This document shows positions 17,909 through 26,318 of a DNA stretch of 64,000 bases, in pieces. The notes beneath the pieces were generated by a model. The model did no database searches. It was not told where the DNA came from and saw nothing but the letters and a program-made list of their open reading frames with translations. The translations under genes were made by a program, and so were the position numbers. This DNA is from Listeria seeligeri serovar 1/2b str. SLCC3954 (lineage in GTDB: Bacteria; Bacillota; Bacilli; Lactobacillales; Listeriaceae), in contig NC_013891.1 in NCBI RefSeq assembly GCF_000027145.1, positions 682,001-746,000 on the forward strand, read 5' to 3'. Position 1 is the stretch's first letter. The number at the start of each line of letters is the position of its first letter.

Positions 17909-18784
17909 ATGAACACCATAAAATTTAAAAAAATGAGTAAATCAATACTTTGGTATATTGCTGTACTTCTAATTAGCTTAATCACCGTATTTCCGCTTAT
18001 TTGGACTTTATCGACATCATTTAAGCCAGTAAGTGAAATTTTGAGTAATAGTATGAATTTAATTCCAAAAATGTTTACTTGGGATAATTACAAAGATGTC
18101 TTTAGCACGACACCATTCGCTCGCTACTTATTTAACTCACTTATACTTGCGGTTGGCGGTGTGTTAACAAACCTGTTCTTTGGCTCTCTTGCAGGATATG
18201 CGTTTGCTAAATTACCTTTTAAAGGGAAAAAGGGATTGTTCATGACTTTTCTTGGAAGCATGATGATTCCCGCAGTTGTAACAATGATTCCATCTTTTCT
18301 AGTACTAAAGAATTTCCCATTAATGGGGGGGAATGATATTACTGGTCACGGCGGAATGGGTTTTATTAATACTTACTGGGCAATTTTAATCCCTGGAGCA
18401 GCTGGAGCATTTTCGATTTTCTTCATGAAACAATTTTTTGAAACCTTGCCAGATGAACTTTCAGAAGCGGCGAGAATTGATGGTTGTTCAGAGTTTAAGA
18501 TTTTCTGGAAAATATATATGCCACTAGCCAAAACAGCCCTTGCCACACTTGGAATTATGACTTTCCAAGCAGGTTGGAATCAATTCATGTGGCCACTAAT
18601 TGTTCTTAACTCTCAAAAAATGATGACCGTCCAAGTAGGACTCGCCTCCTTCCAATACAACGAGAGCGCGAACTACGGGGCGTTGATGGCTGGAACGATT
18701 ATTTCCACCGTCCCAGTACTATTTGTTTTTATTTTTGCACAGAAATATTTTGTCGAAGGTATTGCCCATAACGGCGGTAAATAA
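17909..18784 (+). CDS. Carbohydrate ABC transporter permease (MsmG/UgpE-like)
   Basis: Second permease, 291 residues with six helices. The EAA loop reads ELSEAARIDGCSEFKIFWKIYMPLAKTAL. Together with the preceding permease it forms the channel of a CUT1-type importer. AAGGAGGGTTTGG precedes the ATG. Confidence 0.9.
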   Translation: MNTIKFKKMSKSILWYIAVLLISLITVFPLIWTLSTSFKPVSEILSNSMNLIPKMFTWDNYKDVFSTTPFARYLFNSLILAVGGVLTNLFFGSLAGYAFAKLPFKGKKGLFMTFLGSMMIPAVVTMIPSFLVLKNFPLMGGNDITGHGGMGFINTYWAILIPGAAGAFSIFFMKQFFETLPDELSEAARIDGCSEFKIFWKIYMPLAKTALATLGIMTFQAGWNQFMWPLIVLNSQKMMTVQVGLASFQYNESANYGALMAGTIISTVPVLFVFIFAQKYFVEGIAHNGGK

Positions 18785-18806
18785 ACGAAAAAAAGGAGTG
18801 TATACA

Positions 18807-20063
18807 ATGAAAAAAGTATTTTTAGCAGTTCTTAGCACGGTGTTATTACTTAGTTTGGCAGCTTGCGGTGGAGGATCAGATACTAGTAGCAAAGAAAAAG
18901 GCGGTAAAGAAGAAATTGTTATGTGGGGTTCGTGGTCAGGTGATCAAATCAAACAACTAGATAAACAAATTGCAACCTACAACGCGTCTCAAGATAAATA
19001 CAAAGTAAAATATGTCATGCAAGAAAATGTAGAAGAAAAACTATTAACCGGAATCGCTGGCGGAGAACTTCCTGACATCATCATGTGGGATCGCTATCAA
19101 ACAGCTCTTTATGCACCAAAAGGCGTTCTTGAACCACTGGATGAATTAGTAAAAAAAGATAATGTTGAACTTGGTGATTTTTACGAGGAATCTGTTAAAG
19201 AAATGACGTATGATGAAAAACTATATGGTTTACCACTATTAAATGATAATCGCGTTTTATTCTACAATAAAAAATTACTTAAAGAAGCTGGCGTAGAGCC
19301 ACCGACTACTTGGGACGAGCTTGCAACTGCTGCTGAGAAAACATCCAAATGGGATGGAAATAAAATGACACAAGCAGGAATGTCGATGCAAGATGTTGGT
19401 TTATTCAACCTTTATTTAATGCAAGCTGGCGGAGAACTTGTGACTGCTGATAACAAAAAAACAGCTTTCAATTCCGAACAAGGCTTAGAAGTACTTAACT
19501 ATTGGGACAAAATGCAAAATGATTTAAAAGTATATCAACGTGGCTTTGATGACGGAACAGATGCCTTCGCAGCAGGAAAAGAAGCGATGACATTTAACGG
19601 TCCATGGGCGCTTGCTGATTACAATAAAGTAGAAGATTTGGATTACGGTGTAGTAGAACCGCCAGCAGGACCAGATGGTGAAAAAGGAGCTATCATGGGT
19701 GGCTTTGGCTTAGTTATGCCTAAACAAGCTGAACACAAAGATGGCGCGTGGGACTTTATGAAATGGTGGACTACTAAACCAGAAAATGGCGTAGAATTCG
19801 CGAAAATTAGTGGTTGGTTACCAGCAAATAAAATCGCTGCAGAAGACCCTTATTTCACGGAAGATCCCAATTACTCTGTTTTTGTAAACACGATGAAATA
19901 TGCCAAGATCCGTCCAACAGTTGCTGGTTACGCTGATGTAGAAGGCTTAGCAATGAAACCGCAATTCGAAAAATTTATGAACGGTAATATTAGTGCTGAA
20001 AAAGCATTATCCCAAGCAGAAAAAGAAGGTAACCAAATTTTAAAAGAAGAGAGAGATAATTAA
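18807..20063 (+). CDS. Sugar-binding lipoprotein of the ABC importer
   Basis: Family 1 extracellular solute-binding protein anchored as a lipoprotein. The signal peptide ends in LSLAACGGGS, with the lipobox Cys as residue 20-21. I chose ATG at 18807 because AAAAAAAGGAG precedes it and the signal peptide starts there; the upstream in-frame ATG at 18723 lies inside the permease gene. It captures oligosaccharides outside the cell, most plausibly alpha-1,6-linked mannosides given the GH125 and GH76 partners. Confidence 0.9.
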   Translation: MKKVFLAVLSTVLLLSLAACGGGSDTSSKEKGGKEEIVMWGSWSGDQIKQLDKQIATYNASQDKYKVKYVMQENVEEKLLTGIAGGELPDIIMWDRYQTALYAPKGVLEPLDELVKKDNVELGDFYEESVKEMTYDEKLYGLPLLNDNRVLFYNKKLLKEAGVEPPTTWDELATAAEKTSKWDGNKMTQAGMSMQDVGLFNLYLMQAGGELVTADNKKTAFNSEQGLEVLNYWDKMQNDLKVYQRGFDDGTDAFAAGKEAMTFNGPWALADYNKVEDLDYGVVEPPAGPDGEKGAIMGGFGLVMPKQAEHKDGAWDFMKWWTTKPENGVEFAKISGWLPANKIAAEDPYFTEDPNYSVFVNTMKYAKIRPTVAGYADVEGLAMKPQFEKFMNGNISAEKALSQAEKEGNQILKEERDN

Positions 20064-20066
20064 TTG

Positions 20067-21095
20067 ATGAAATGGTCTGAATATGCAACTTTAGCGCAAA
20101 AAAGTTTAGAAAAATTTTACCAAGCAGATACCGAAGAACAATTTTTAAATAACTTTTACCCAATTAATAATATCGAGGAAGATAATAAAGTCTTCAATTA
20201 TTGGTGGCTGGCTCATCTGGTCGAAGTAAGACTAGACGCATACTTGCGAACAAAACAACAAGCGGATTTAGATGTAGCGGAATGGACATATGCGCACAAC
20301 AAAAATAGAAATGGCGGAACACTAGTGCATGATTTTTATGATGATATGCTCTGGAATGCTCTTGCAGCTTTTCGTTTATACAAAGTAACTGGAAAAAGTG
20401 TTTATTTGGATGATGCGAAGTTAGTTTGGCAAGATTTAGTAGATACTGGTTGGAATGATACAATGGGGGGCGGTTTTGCGTGGCGCAGACCTCAAATGTA
20501 TTACAAAAACACACCAGTTAATGCGCCATTTATCATTCTTGCTTGTTGGCTTTATAATGAGCTTCAAGAACAAAAATACCTTGATTGGGCGATTAAAACC
20601 TATGAATGGCAAACGAAAATATTAGTGCGTGCGGATGGTTTTGTGGAAGATGGTATTAATCGCTTAGAAGACGGAGCAATTGACCGTGAGTGGAAGTTCA
20701 CCTACAACCAAGGAGTGTACATTGGTGCGAGTCTGGAACTTTACCGGATTACTAAAGACATCAAATACCTTGAAATGGCAAACAAAACAGCCGAAGTTTC
20801 ATTGCAAGAGCTAACCGAAAACGGTATTTTCAAAGAAGAAGGAAGTGGCGGAGACGAAGGGCTTTTCAAAGGAATTTTTTATCGCTACTTCACTGATTTA
20901 ATTGAAGAAACGAACAATCAATCATTCCGAGATTTTGTTACAAGTAGCTGTCAAGTGTTAGTTGATCATGCGATGGTAGACGGATACTTGCTAATGGGAA
21001 TGAACTGGAAAGAAAAACCAAGCAGTCAAATTCCTTATTCTGCTGAGCTAAGTGGGATGATTGCACTTGAAATGGCAGCGAAATTAGAAAAGTAA
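20067..21095 (+). CDS. GH76 family alpha-1,6-mannanase
   Basis: (alpha/alpha)6-barrel glycoside hydrolase of 343 residues. The catalytic paired aspartates of GH76 fit the YDDMLWNALAAFRLYK segment, and NPxx-type aromatic blocks such as WTYNQGV (here FTYNQGVYIGA) are present. It lacks a signal peptide, so it acts on imported oligomers rather than outside the cell. ATG 20067 follows a TTG in the same frame; I took the ATG. Last gene of the operon, followed by a bidirectional terminator. Confidence 0.86.
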   Translation: MKWSEYATLAQKSLEKFYQADTEEQFLNNFYPINNIEEDNKVFNYWWLAHLVEVRLDAYLRTKQQADLDVAEWTYAHNKNRNGGTLVHDFYDDMLWNALAAFRLYKVTGKSVYLDDAKLVWQDLVDTGWNDTMGGGFAWRRPQMYYKNTPVNAPFIILACWLYNELQEQKYLDWAIKTYEWQTKILVRADGFVEDGINRLEDGAIDREWKFTYNQGVYIGASLELYRITKDIKYLEMANKTAEVSLQELTENGIFKEEGSGGDEGLFKGIFYRYFTDLIEETNNQSFRDFVTSSCQVLVDHAMVDGYLLMGMNWKEKPSSQIPYSAELSGMIALEMAAKLEK

Positions 21096-21133
21096 AAGCT
21101 TTTTTCAAAAAAATGTTCTAATCTATAGGAAAA

Positions 21134-21172
21134 AGAAATTCTCTTTAGTTATTCATCGAGAATTTCTTTTTT
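21134..21172. terminator. Bidirectional terminator
   Basis: AGAAATTCTC/GAGAATTTCT stem with T-run on the plus strand and A-run on the other side, between convergent genes. Confidence 0.88.
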
Positions 21173-21208
21173 CTTTTTAAGATGAGTGAATCAGTTTGTG
21201 ATAATGCA

Positions 21209-22057
21209 TTAGTACTTTCTTTTGGTTAGATAAAGAATACTTCCTGCAAACAGTACACCACCAAATATTGGTAATACAGGCATTTCTGAATCCCCAGTAG
21301 TTGGGTGCAAAGACGAGATTTTGTAGTTGTTGTTATTTTTTGTAGCTCCCAATTTTAAATTTATATGTATTGAATTTGGTTTTTCATAAACTTGTTTAGA
21401 TGTTACAAAGCTATCTTTGGCGTTAATATCGGAATTATCAACTTTAGCTGACTTTATAGGTAGTTTGGTAGTGGGTTTAGAACTAGTTTTTGTGTCGGGA
21501 GTATTATTAAGTTTGCTAATAGATTTAGTATCGGAGCTGACATTGGAGTTAGTACTAGATTTAGTATCAGAGCTGACATTGGAGTTAGTGCTAGATTTAG
21601 TATCAGAGCTGACATTGGAATTAGAACTAGGTTTAGTGTCAGGCACGACGTCGGAATTATTATTTGGTTTAAAAACAAGTTTAGCGTTAGTTTCGATATT
21701 TGTGTTGTGGTCAGTAGTTAGATTATTATCATCCAACCAACTATTGTTTGTTGGAGAAGAATCCACGGTATCTTCGTTTTTCTCAGAATGTTCAATTTCT
21801 ACTTCTTCTACTGGCTCCAATTCATTATACTGTCTATTAGTCCAGCTAGAACAGTTAGTATCCCAGTCGGAATTTAACCAATCATCCCAACCAGTACCAG
21901 ATCGGTAATCCCAGCTTAAATCCGGGTCTTCATCTTCATCAGTATAAACAACATTAGATTCCTCAGGGTTCTCCCCAGTAGCCATTGAAGTTAATGGTGA
22001 TAAAACCAAAATGCTGAAAAATATTACCAAAATCATCATATATTTTTTAATTTGCAA
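21209..22057 (-). CDS. Ser/Asn-rich wall-associated protein with an off-consensus sorting motif
   Basis: A signal peptide (ILVIFFSILVLSPLTSMATG) is followed by an acidic tryptophan-containing N-terminal region (DPDLSWDYR, WDDWLNSDWD), then a low-complexity Ser/Asn/Asp/Thr stalk with three 12-residue repeats (SSDTKSSTNSNV). The C-terminus has HPTTGD at about 251, a hydrophobic helix and a KRKY tail: a sortase signal in all respects except His in place of Leu. I chose TTG 22057, 7 nt after GGAGGT. No function recognised; the small N-terminal region is probably the active part. Confidence 0.7.
   Translation of the reverse strand: MQIKKYMMILVIFFSILVLSPLTSMATGENPEESNVVYTDEDEDPDLSWDYRSGTGWDDWLNSDWDTNCSSWTNRQYNELEPVEEVEIEHSEKNEDTVDSSPTNNSWLDDNNLTTDHNTNIETNAKLVFKPNNNSDVVPDTKPSSNSNVSSDTKSSTNSNVSSDTKSSTNSNVSSDTKSISKLNNTPDTKTSSKPTTKLPIKSAKVDNSDINAKDSFVTSKQVYEKPNSIHINLKLGATKNNNNYKISSLHPTTGDSEMPVLPIFGGVLFAGSILYLTKRKY
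21521..21628 (-). repeat. Three 36-bp tandem repeats
   Basis: Units start at 21521, 21557 and 21593 and differ by one to a few bases. They encode the 12-residue stalk repeat. Likely variable in number between strains. Confidence 0.9.
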
Positions 22058-22169
22058 CTTTTCTACCTCCACATTATTTTATTGGTGTTGATTTCTTGTA
22101 TTATTTGAAATCGATTGTATTTCCTTGCCCCTTCTTTTATCAGACTAAAATATCCACAATTGTAGATAT

Positions 22170-22244
22170 ACAATTGTTAATGACAAATAAATGCCAATAG
22201 CAATATTTTAGAATGTATTCCATTTGTTTGTCGTTAACAATTGT
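22170..22244. repeat. Long inverted repeat (about 23-24 bp arms)
   Basis: Arms 22171-22193 and 22221-22243 are complementary at 21 of 23 positions, with a 27-nt loop. It lies about 115 nt upstream of the wall-protein start. No T-run follows on either strand, so it is not a standard terminator. It could be an mRNA leader hairpin, an operator or a small element remnant. Confidence 0.7.
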
Positions 22245-22286
22245 GAATGGAAAGTTTCGGAAACAAAATAAAGCCTATAGTAAAAA

Positions 22287-22326
22287 ATCCGTATCGAAAA
22301 CCCATTGATAGATTTTCGATACGGAT
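22287..22326 (-). terminator. Strong hairpin terminator
   Basis: ATCCGTATCGAAAA pairs perfectly with TTTTCGATACGGAT (14 bp). On the minus strand it is followed by TTTTTTA, so it stops transcription leaving the GntR-type regulator gene. Confidence 0.8.
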
Positions 22327-22385
22327 TTAGGCACGAAGTATATTTTATATAGAACTTACATATGAGAAGCGCTATTTTTCGCCAT

Positions 22386-22411
22386 AAAAAGACTACCCAA
22401 AAGGTATCTTT
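22386..22411 (-). terminator. Terminator at the regulator stop codon
   Basis: AAGATACC/GGTAGTCTT stem with one bulge and TTTTT on the minus strand, immediately after the stop codon. A stronger hairpin follows about 60 nt further on. Confidence 0.6.
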
Positions 22412-23524
22412 TTAATTTTTCTTGCGAGCCTTTACAGAATCGCCTTTAACAAGAAGTGGCGGTAAAGTTTCTTTCTTGATAGCATCAGGCTGATTGATTT
22501 GTTTGAGTAACATGTCAACCGCTTTAACACCGATTTTATATTGTGCTTGTTTGATATGTGTGAACCGAAAAGCAGATGCATCAAAGAAGTTGTCCGGGTG
22601 ATCAAAACAAACGACGGATAAGTCTTCAGGAATGCGCTTTTTAAGTTTTAAACAAGCCTGTTTGATTAGTAATGCAATATTGTATTCTGTTGCCACTAGA
22701 GCAGTGATTTCTGGATGTGTTTGTAAAAATAGTGCGATTTTATCAATATCGGTTTGAATTGAAACAGTAGAATTTGGCATCACCGACTCGATTTCACGGA
22801 ATACGTAATCAGAATGAAATGCAGTATGGAATGACGCGTGTCCACGGATAAAGCCATTCACACGACTATCTAGCGTAGAGACAGGGCTTGTGGAAGTAAT
22901 TATTCCAATATGTTTATGACCCAGCTCGAATAATTTCTCGGTAATGATACGCCCGGCTTCTGTATTATCAGAACTAATCGACGAAATCGGCAATCCTTCA
23001 AGCGTCCGGTCAATTACGACTAAAGGAAACTTTTGGGAAGCGAGCTCTAATAAAGTTGGTGAAATAAATTTGGAACTAGCAGGTAAAATCAGTATTCCCG
23101 CGACATTCATCTCAATAAATTCCTGTAAAATTTCTTCCTCACGTTCTGTATCCCCAAGTGATTTTTTGACGATGATATGCGCCTTAGAATTACTATGTTC
23201 TAACATGCCAGAGAGCAGTATCGTGCCGAAAGTGTCATCAAAATTCGTCATGATACAACCAAATAATGGCTTATCAAACATCCTAGTTTCCACTTGCTCA
23301 CTACTTGGAGATGCGTTAATAACAAAAGTACCAACGCGCGGACGTCTAGAAATATAGCCATCTTTTTTCAAAAGTTCGAGTGCTTTTTTAAGCGTAATGC
23401 TGCTCACATTAAATTGAGCCATTAATTCTTTTTCAGCAGGAAGTTTAGCTCCAACCGGAAGTTCTCCTTCTTGAATAGCTAGTTTCAGTTGATCATAGAC
23501 TTTCTGATATAATAGTTTTTTCAT
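22412..23524 (-). CDS. GntR-HTH / LacI-type sensor transcriptional regulator
   Basis: Regulator of 370 residues. The N-terminal GntR winged helix (1-70) shows KLPAEKELMAQFNVSSITLKKALELLKKDGYISRRPRVGTFV. The rest (about 85-365) is a periplasmic-binding-protein-like LacI/RbsB sensor that would bind a sugar. This AraR-like fusion is typical of sugar-operon repressors. It lies next to the mannoside operon and shares a 14-bp element with its promoter region, so repression of that operon and of itself is likely. Confidence 0.85.
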   Translation of the reverse strand: MKKLLYQKVYDQLKLAIQEGELPVGAKLPAEKELMAQFNVSSITLKKALELLKKDGYISRRPRVGTFVINASPSSEQVETRMFDKPLFGCIMTNFDDTFGTILLSGMLEHSNSKAHIIVKKSLGDTEREEEILQEFIEMNVAGILILPASSKFISPTLLELASQKFPLVVIDRTLEGLPISSISSDNTEAGRIITEKLFELGHKHIGIITSTSPVSTLDSRVNGFIRGHASFHTAFHSDYVFREIESVMPNSTVSIQTDIDKIALFLQTHPEITALVATEYNIALLIKQACLKLKKRIPEDLSVVCFDHPDNFFDASAFRFTHIKQAQYKIGVKAVDMLLKQINQPDAIKKETLPPLLVKGDSVKARKKN

Positions 23525-23553
23525 TTACTCACCCATTAAATATATTTTATAAT

Positions 23554-23567
23554 ATTAATTATATTTA
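23554..23567 (-). promoter_or_regulatory. Candidate operator upstream of the regulator gene
   Basis: The minus strand reads TAAATATAATTAAT, identical to 15660-15673 in front of GH125. It is 30 nt before the regulator start, between two divergent genes. Confidence 0.4.
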
Positions 23568-23684
23568 TTTTCAGTGACAAAGTAAACTAATTACAATAAA
23601 AAAGTGAAAATCCATTTACAAACTTTAATAAATGGGTGACTCATGTTAAACTTAAAACTAGGAAAAAAAGGAAAAGGTGTAGAA

Positions 23685-24437
23685 ATGGCCATCAAAAAAT
23701 TAAATGATTTTTATTTTAAAAAATTAGGCAACTGGAATTTAATACATAGCTTTATGAAAGGGTTTTGGAGAACATTTTTTTTGTTAGTATTACTTTTAAT
23801 CATTGGTGACATTGTGGTTGTTGGGTTGATGGATTCCCAGTATTTTATTCCAGCAATTTTACTAAGTTTATTATGTATCCCGCTCTTTTACTATATTTTG
23901 ATTTATACTCGTGCAAAGAAATTCATTCGCGTTCGCTATCAACTGCGAAATTTTACAGAATTGACAATGATGAGACGTTATCTCTTACTTGCTTATTTAG
24001 AAAAAAGTGGTTTTGGTACAAGGGATGATTTGGAAAAACTACTGCGCTTTATTCATTCAGAAATGGCAGAAGAAAAGCAAAACAATAAACCACTTAGTTC
24101 GTTAGTAGGTGTGTTTTTCGCAGCTTTTCTGGCTATTTTAGGTGGATCATTTCTATTTTTAGTAGATAACGTGGTAGAGCGACTAATTGCTGCAGTTTTA
24201 ATTATTGTACTTGCGATTATTCTGTACGTGATTGGCACTTTTTTCGTGCGAGTGGTTCGTTCTAAATCAGAAATGAATTCAAGAAAAGAGCACCAACTAA
24301 CAAAAGAAATTATCGCCATTCAAACGGCTATGCTTGTCAGTGAAAATACCAGTTATCACCCATTTTTAGCGATGGAAAAGAAAGTGAGTGAAAGTGATTT
24401 TTTGAAAGAGATTATTGCATCAAGATCCTTTTTATAG
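23685..24437 (+). CDS. Conserved hypothetical membrane protein
   Basis: I do not recognise the family. About 250 residues with two pairs of transmembrane helices (about 27-80 and 143-195 from this start), separated by a cytoplasmic, charged segment, with a soluble C-terminal tail. I chose ATG 23685, preceded by AAAGGTG at proper distance; the in-frame ATG at 23643 lacks a ribosome site. Followed 22 nt later by a GntR-type regulator, so the two may be cotranscribed. Confidence 0.7.
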   Translation: MAIKKLNDFYFKKLGNWNLIHSFMKGFWRTFFLLVLLLIIGDIVVVGLMDSQYFIPAILLSLLCIPLFYYILIYTRAKKFIRVRYQLRNFTELTMMRRYLLLAYLEKSGFGTRDDLEKLLRFIHSEMAEEKQNNKPLSSLVGVFFAAFLAILGGSFLFLVDNVVERLIAAVLIIVLAIILYVIGTFFVRVVRSKSEMNSRKEHQLTKEIIAIQTAMLVSENTSYHPFLAMEKKVSESDFLKEIIASRSFL

Positions 24438-24458
24438 ACATATTTAGGAGGCACCATT

Positions 24459-25109
24459 ATGACAACCAAACGCAAAGAGACAAGAGAAAGTGTTTGTTAT
24501 CGGGAAATTAAAAAGAAAATTCGTAACGGGGAACTAAAGCCAGGGGATCGCTTAATTGAGAATACACTATCACAACAATTAGAAATTAGCCGTACACCTA
24601 TTCGTAAAGCAATTGGTATGTTAGCAGCAGATGGTTATATCGAATACAATGATTTTCGGGGAGCCATTGTTAAAGACAGTATTATCAACAAAGAACGTTA
24701 CTTTGAAATGACAGAAATCCTTGGTTTGTTTTTAAAACAAGCTATTCATAAAATTCGTACTAAGAAAATCACCTTTAACAAATTGGAAATGATTAATAAA
24801 CTAGCAGAAATTAAAAATCAAGAAAATCAAGAACACTCATCCGTATATTTTGATTATGAAAAATGGTTTGCACAGAATTTACTTACCTACTTGAGAAATA
24901 AATACTACTTAAAGATAAGCGAAGATTTTTTCAATAATATCAAAGAATTTGGCGATGAGGAAGTTATTAATATCGCTCAAAATGCATCTGTTAAAACAAT
25001 CGATAATATTCAAAACTTTATTGATGCGATGGATGTGCACGATTATGATAAATGCTTAAATCTTATTGATGAATTAATTGACGCGCATGTCTTAGTCGCT
25101 TATAGATAA
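24459..25109 (+). CDS. GntR family transcriptional regulator
   Basis: An N-terminal GntR winged helix (about 10-75: RNGELKPGDRLIENTLSQQLEISRTPIRKAIGMLAADGYIE) is followed by a helical C-terminal domain of about 135 residues resembling FCD-type ligand domains, without obvious His/Asp metal ligands. The effector is unknown. AGGAGG precedes the ATG. Ends in a shared terminator with the convergent oxidoreductase gene. Confidence 0.85.
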   Translation: MTTKRKETRESVCYREIKKKIRNGELKPGDRLIENTLSQQLEISRTPIRKAIGMLAADGYIEYNDFRGAIVKDSIINKERYFEMTEILGLFLKQAIHKIRTKKITFNKLEMINKLAEIKNQENQEHSSVYFDYEKWFAQNLLTYLRNKYYLKISEDFFNNIKEFGDEEVINIAQNASVKTIDNIQNFIDAMDVHDYDKCLNLIDELIDAHVLVAYR

Positions 25110-25153
25110 AAATGAGCATCACTCTCTTAAACAAAGAAAGTGATGCTCATTTT
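25109..25153. terminator. Bidirectional terminator between convergent genes
   Basis: AAAATGAGCATCACT pairs perfectly with AGTGATGCTCATTTT (15 bp), flanked by A and T runs. Confidence 0.92.
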
Positions 25154-26143
25154 TCATTTGATTTTCACTAAGTATCTACCAGTCACGCCGCCATTCATAA
25201 CTTGATGAAGTGCAGTAGGTAATTCAGAAAAAGGAATTTCTGTTGCAAGTTCGTCCAAATTAGCCAGTTTGTAGTCCGTTGCAAGTCGGTTCCAGATTCT
25301 TTCACGTTTAGGCATTGGACAAAGCACCGAATCAATACCAAAAAGTTGAATTCCACGCAGAATAAACGGAAAAACAGTTGTATCTAATTTTCCACCAGCG
25401 GACATACCACAAGTCGTAACCGCTCCGCCATACTGCACTGCTGTTAATAAATAAGCAAGAGGTTTTCCGCCAACACAATCAATCGCTCCAGCAAAAAGTT
25501 GTTTATCGAGTGCGCGGATTTTCTCAGGTTGAAATGCCTCTCTAGAAACGACTTCAGAAACACCAAACTTTTGTAAAAATTCTGCCGCATCTGCTTTATT
25601 TGATGAAGCTACTACTTGATAATTCCTCTTAGAAAGGATAGCGGAACTCAGGCTTCCTACACCACCAGTTGCGCCACTTACAGCGATTTTTCCGTCAGTT
25701 GGTGTTACGCCACTAAATTCAAGTGCATCGACAGAGAGTGCTGCTGTAAAGCCTGCTGTGCCAAGTATCATTGCTTCTTTAAGTGACAAGCCAGCAGATA
25801 ACGGCACAACCCATTCAGCTGGGACACGAATAAACTCGCTATAACCACCAAAATAACTAACACCAAAATCATAACTAGTCACAATAACTTCATCGCCAAC
25901 TTGGAATCGGTCAGATTTTGTTTCAACCACGACACCACTCGCATCAATACCAGGAATGAAAGGATATTCACTTACAATTTTGCCATCTGGAAGCACCGCG
26001 AGTCCATCTTTGTAATTAATACCAGAATAATGAACTTCAATCGTTACATCGTTTTCCGGTAATTCATCTATTGTAGTATCTCTAAAATGTAGTGAAGTAT
26101 CTTGTTCTTCTTTTTCAATAAAAAGGGCTTGAAATGATTTCAT
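25154..26143 (-). CDS. NADPH-dependent quinone oxidoreductase / acryloyl-CoA reductase (YhdH/YhfP family)
   Basis: Zinc-independent medium-chain dehydrogenase of 329 residues. The N-terminal GroES-like domain has HYSGINYKDGLAVLPDGKI and FIPGIDASGVVVE. The Rossmann domain has VSGATGGVGSLSSAILSKRNYQVVASS with the nucleotide-binding GATGGVGS. Zinc-binding cysteines of alcohol dehydrogenases are absent, which favours YhdH/YhfP over an alcohol dehydrogenase. Physiological substrate unknown. Single gene on the minus strand. Confidence 0.87.
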   Translation of the reverse strand: MKSFQALFIEKEEQDTSLHFRDTTIDELPENDVTIEVHYSGINYKDGLAVLPDGKIVSEYPFIPGIDASGVVVETKSDRFQVGDEVIVTSYDFGVSYFGGYSEFIRVPAEWVVPLSAGLSLKEAMILGTAGFTAALSVDALEFSGVTPTDGKIAVSGATGGVGSLSSAILSKRNYQVVASSNKADAAEFLQKFGVSEVVSREAFQPEKIRALDKQLFAGAIDCVGGKPLAYLLTAVQYGGAVTTCGMSAGGKLDTTVFPFILRGIQLFGIDSVLCPMPKRERIWNRLATDYKLANLDELATEIPFSELPTALHQVMNGGVTGRYLVKIK

Positions 26144-26318
26144 CTATAAATTCCTCCACAATTCTATTTTGTGTTCCCCTTCACTTTACGACTTTTTTTA
26201 GTTTTTTTCAAGGCTGTCACTGGTACTAATCGGTGTTTCCATGTAAACTATAATAGAGAAGATGCCTAACTATGTGTAATTTTATAAATAGATTTTTTGG
26301 CAAGAGAGGGTGAGTGCG

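Noticed and set aside
21417-21908. Plus-strand open frame of 163 codons opposite the Ser/Asn-rich wall protein
   Set aside because: Its Leu/Val/Ser-rich composition is the complement of the stalk repeats; no ribosome site.
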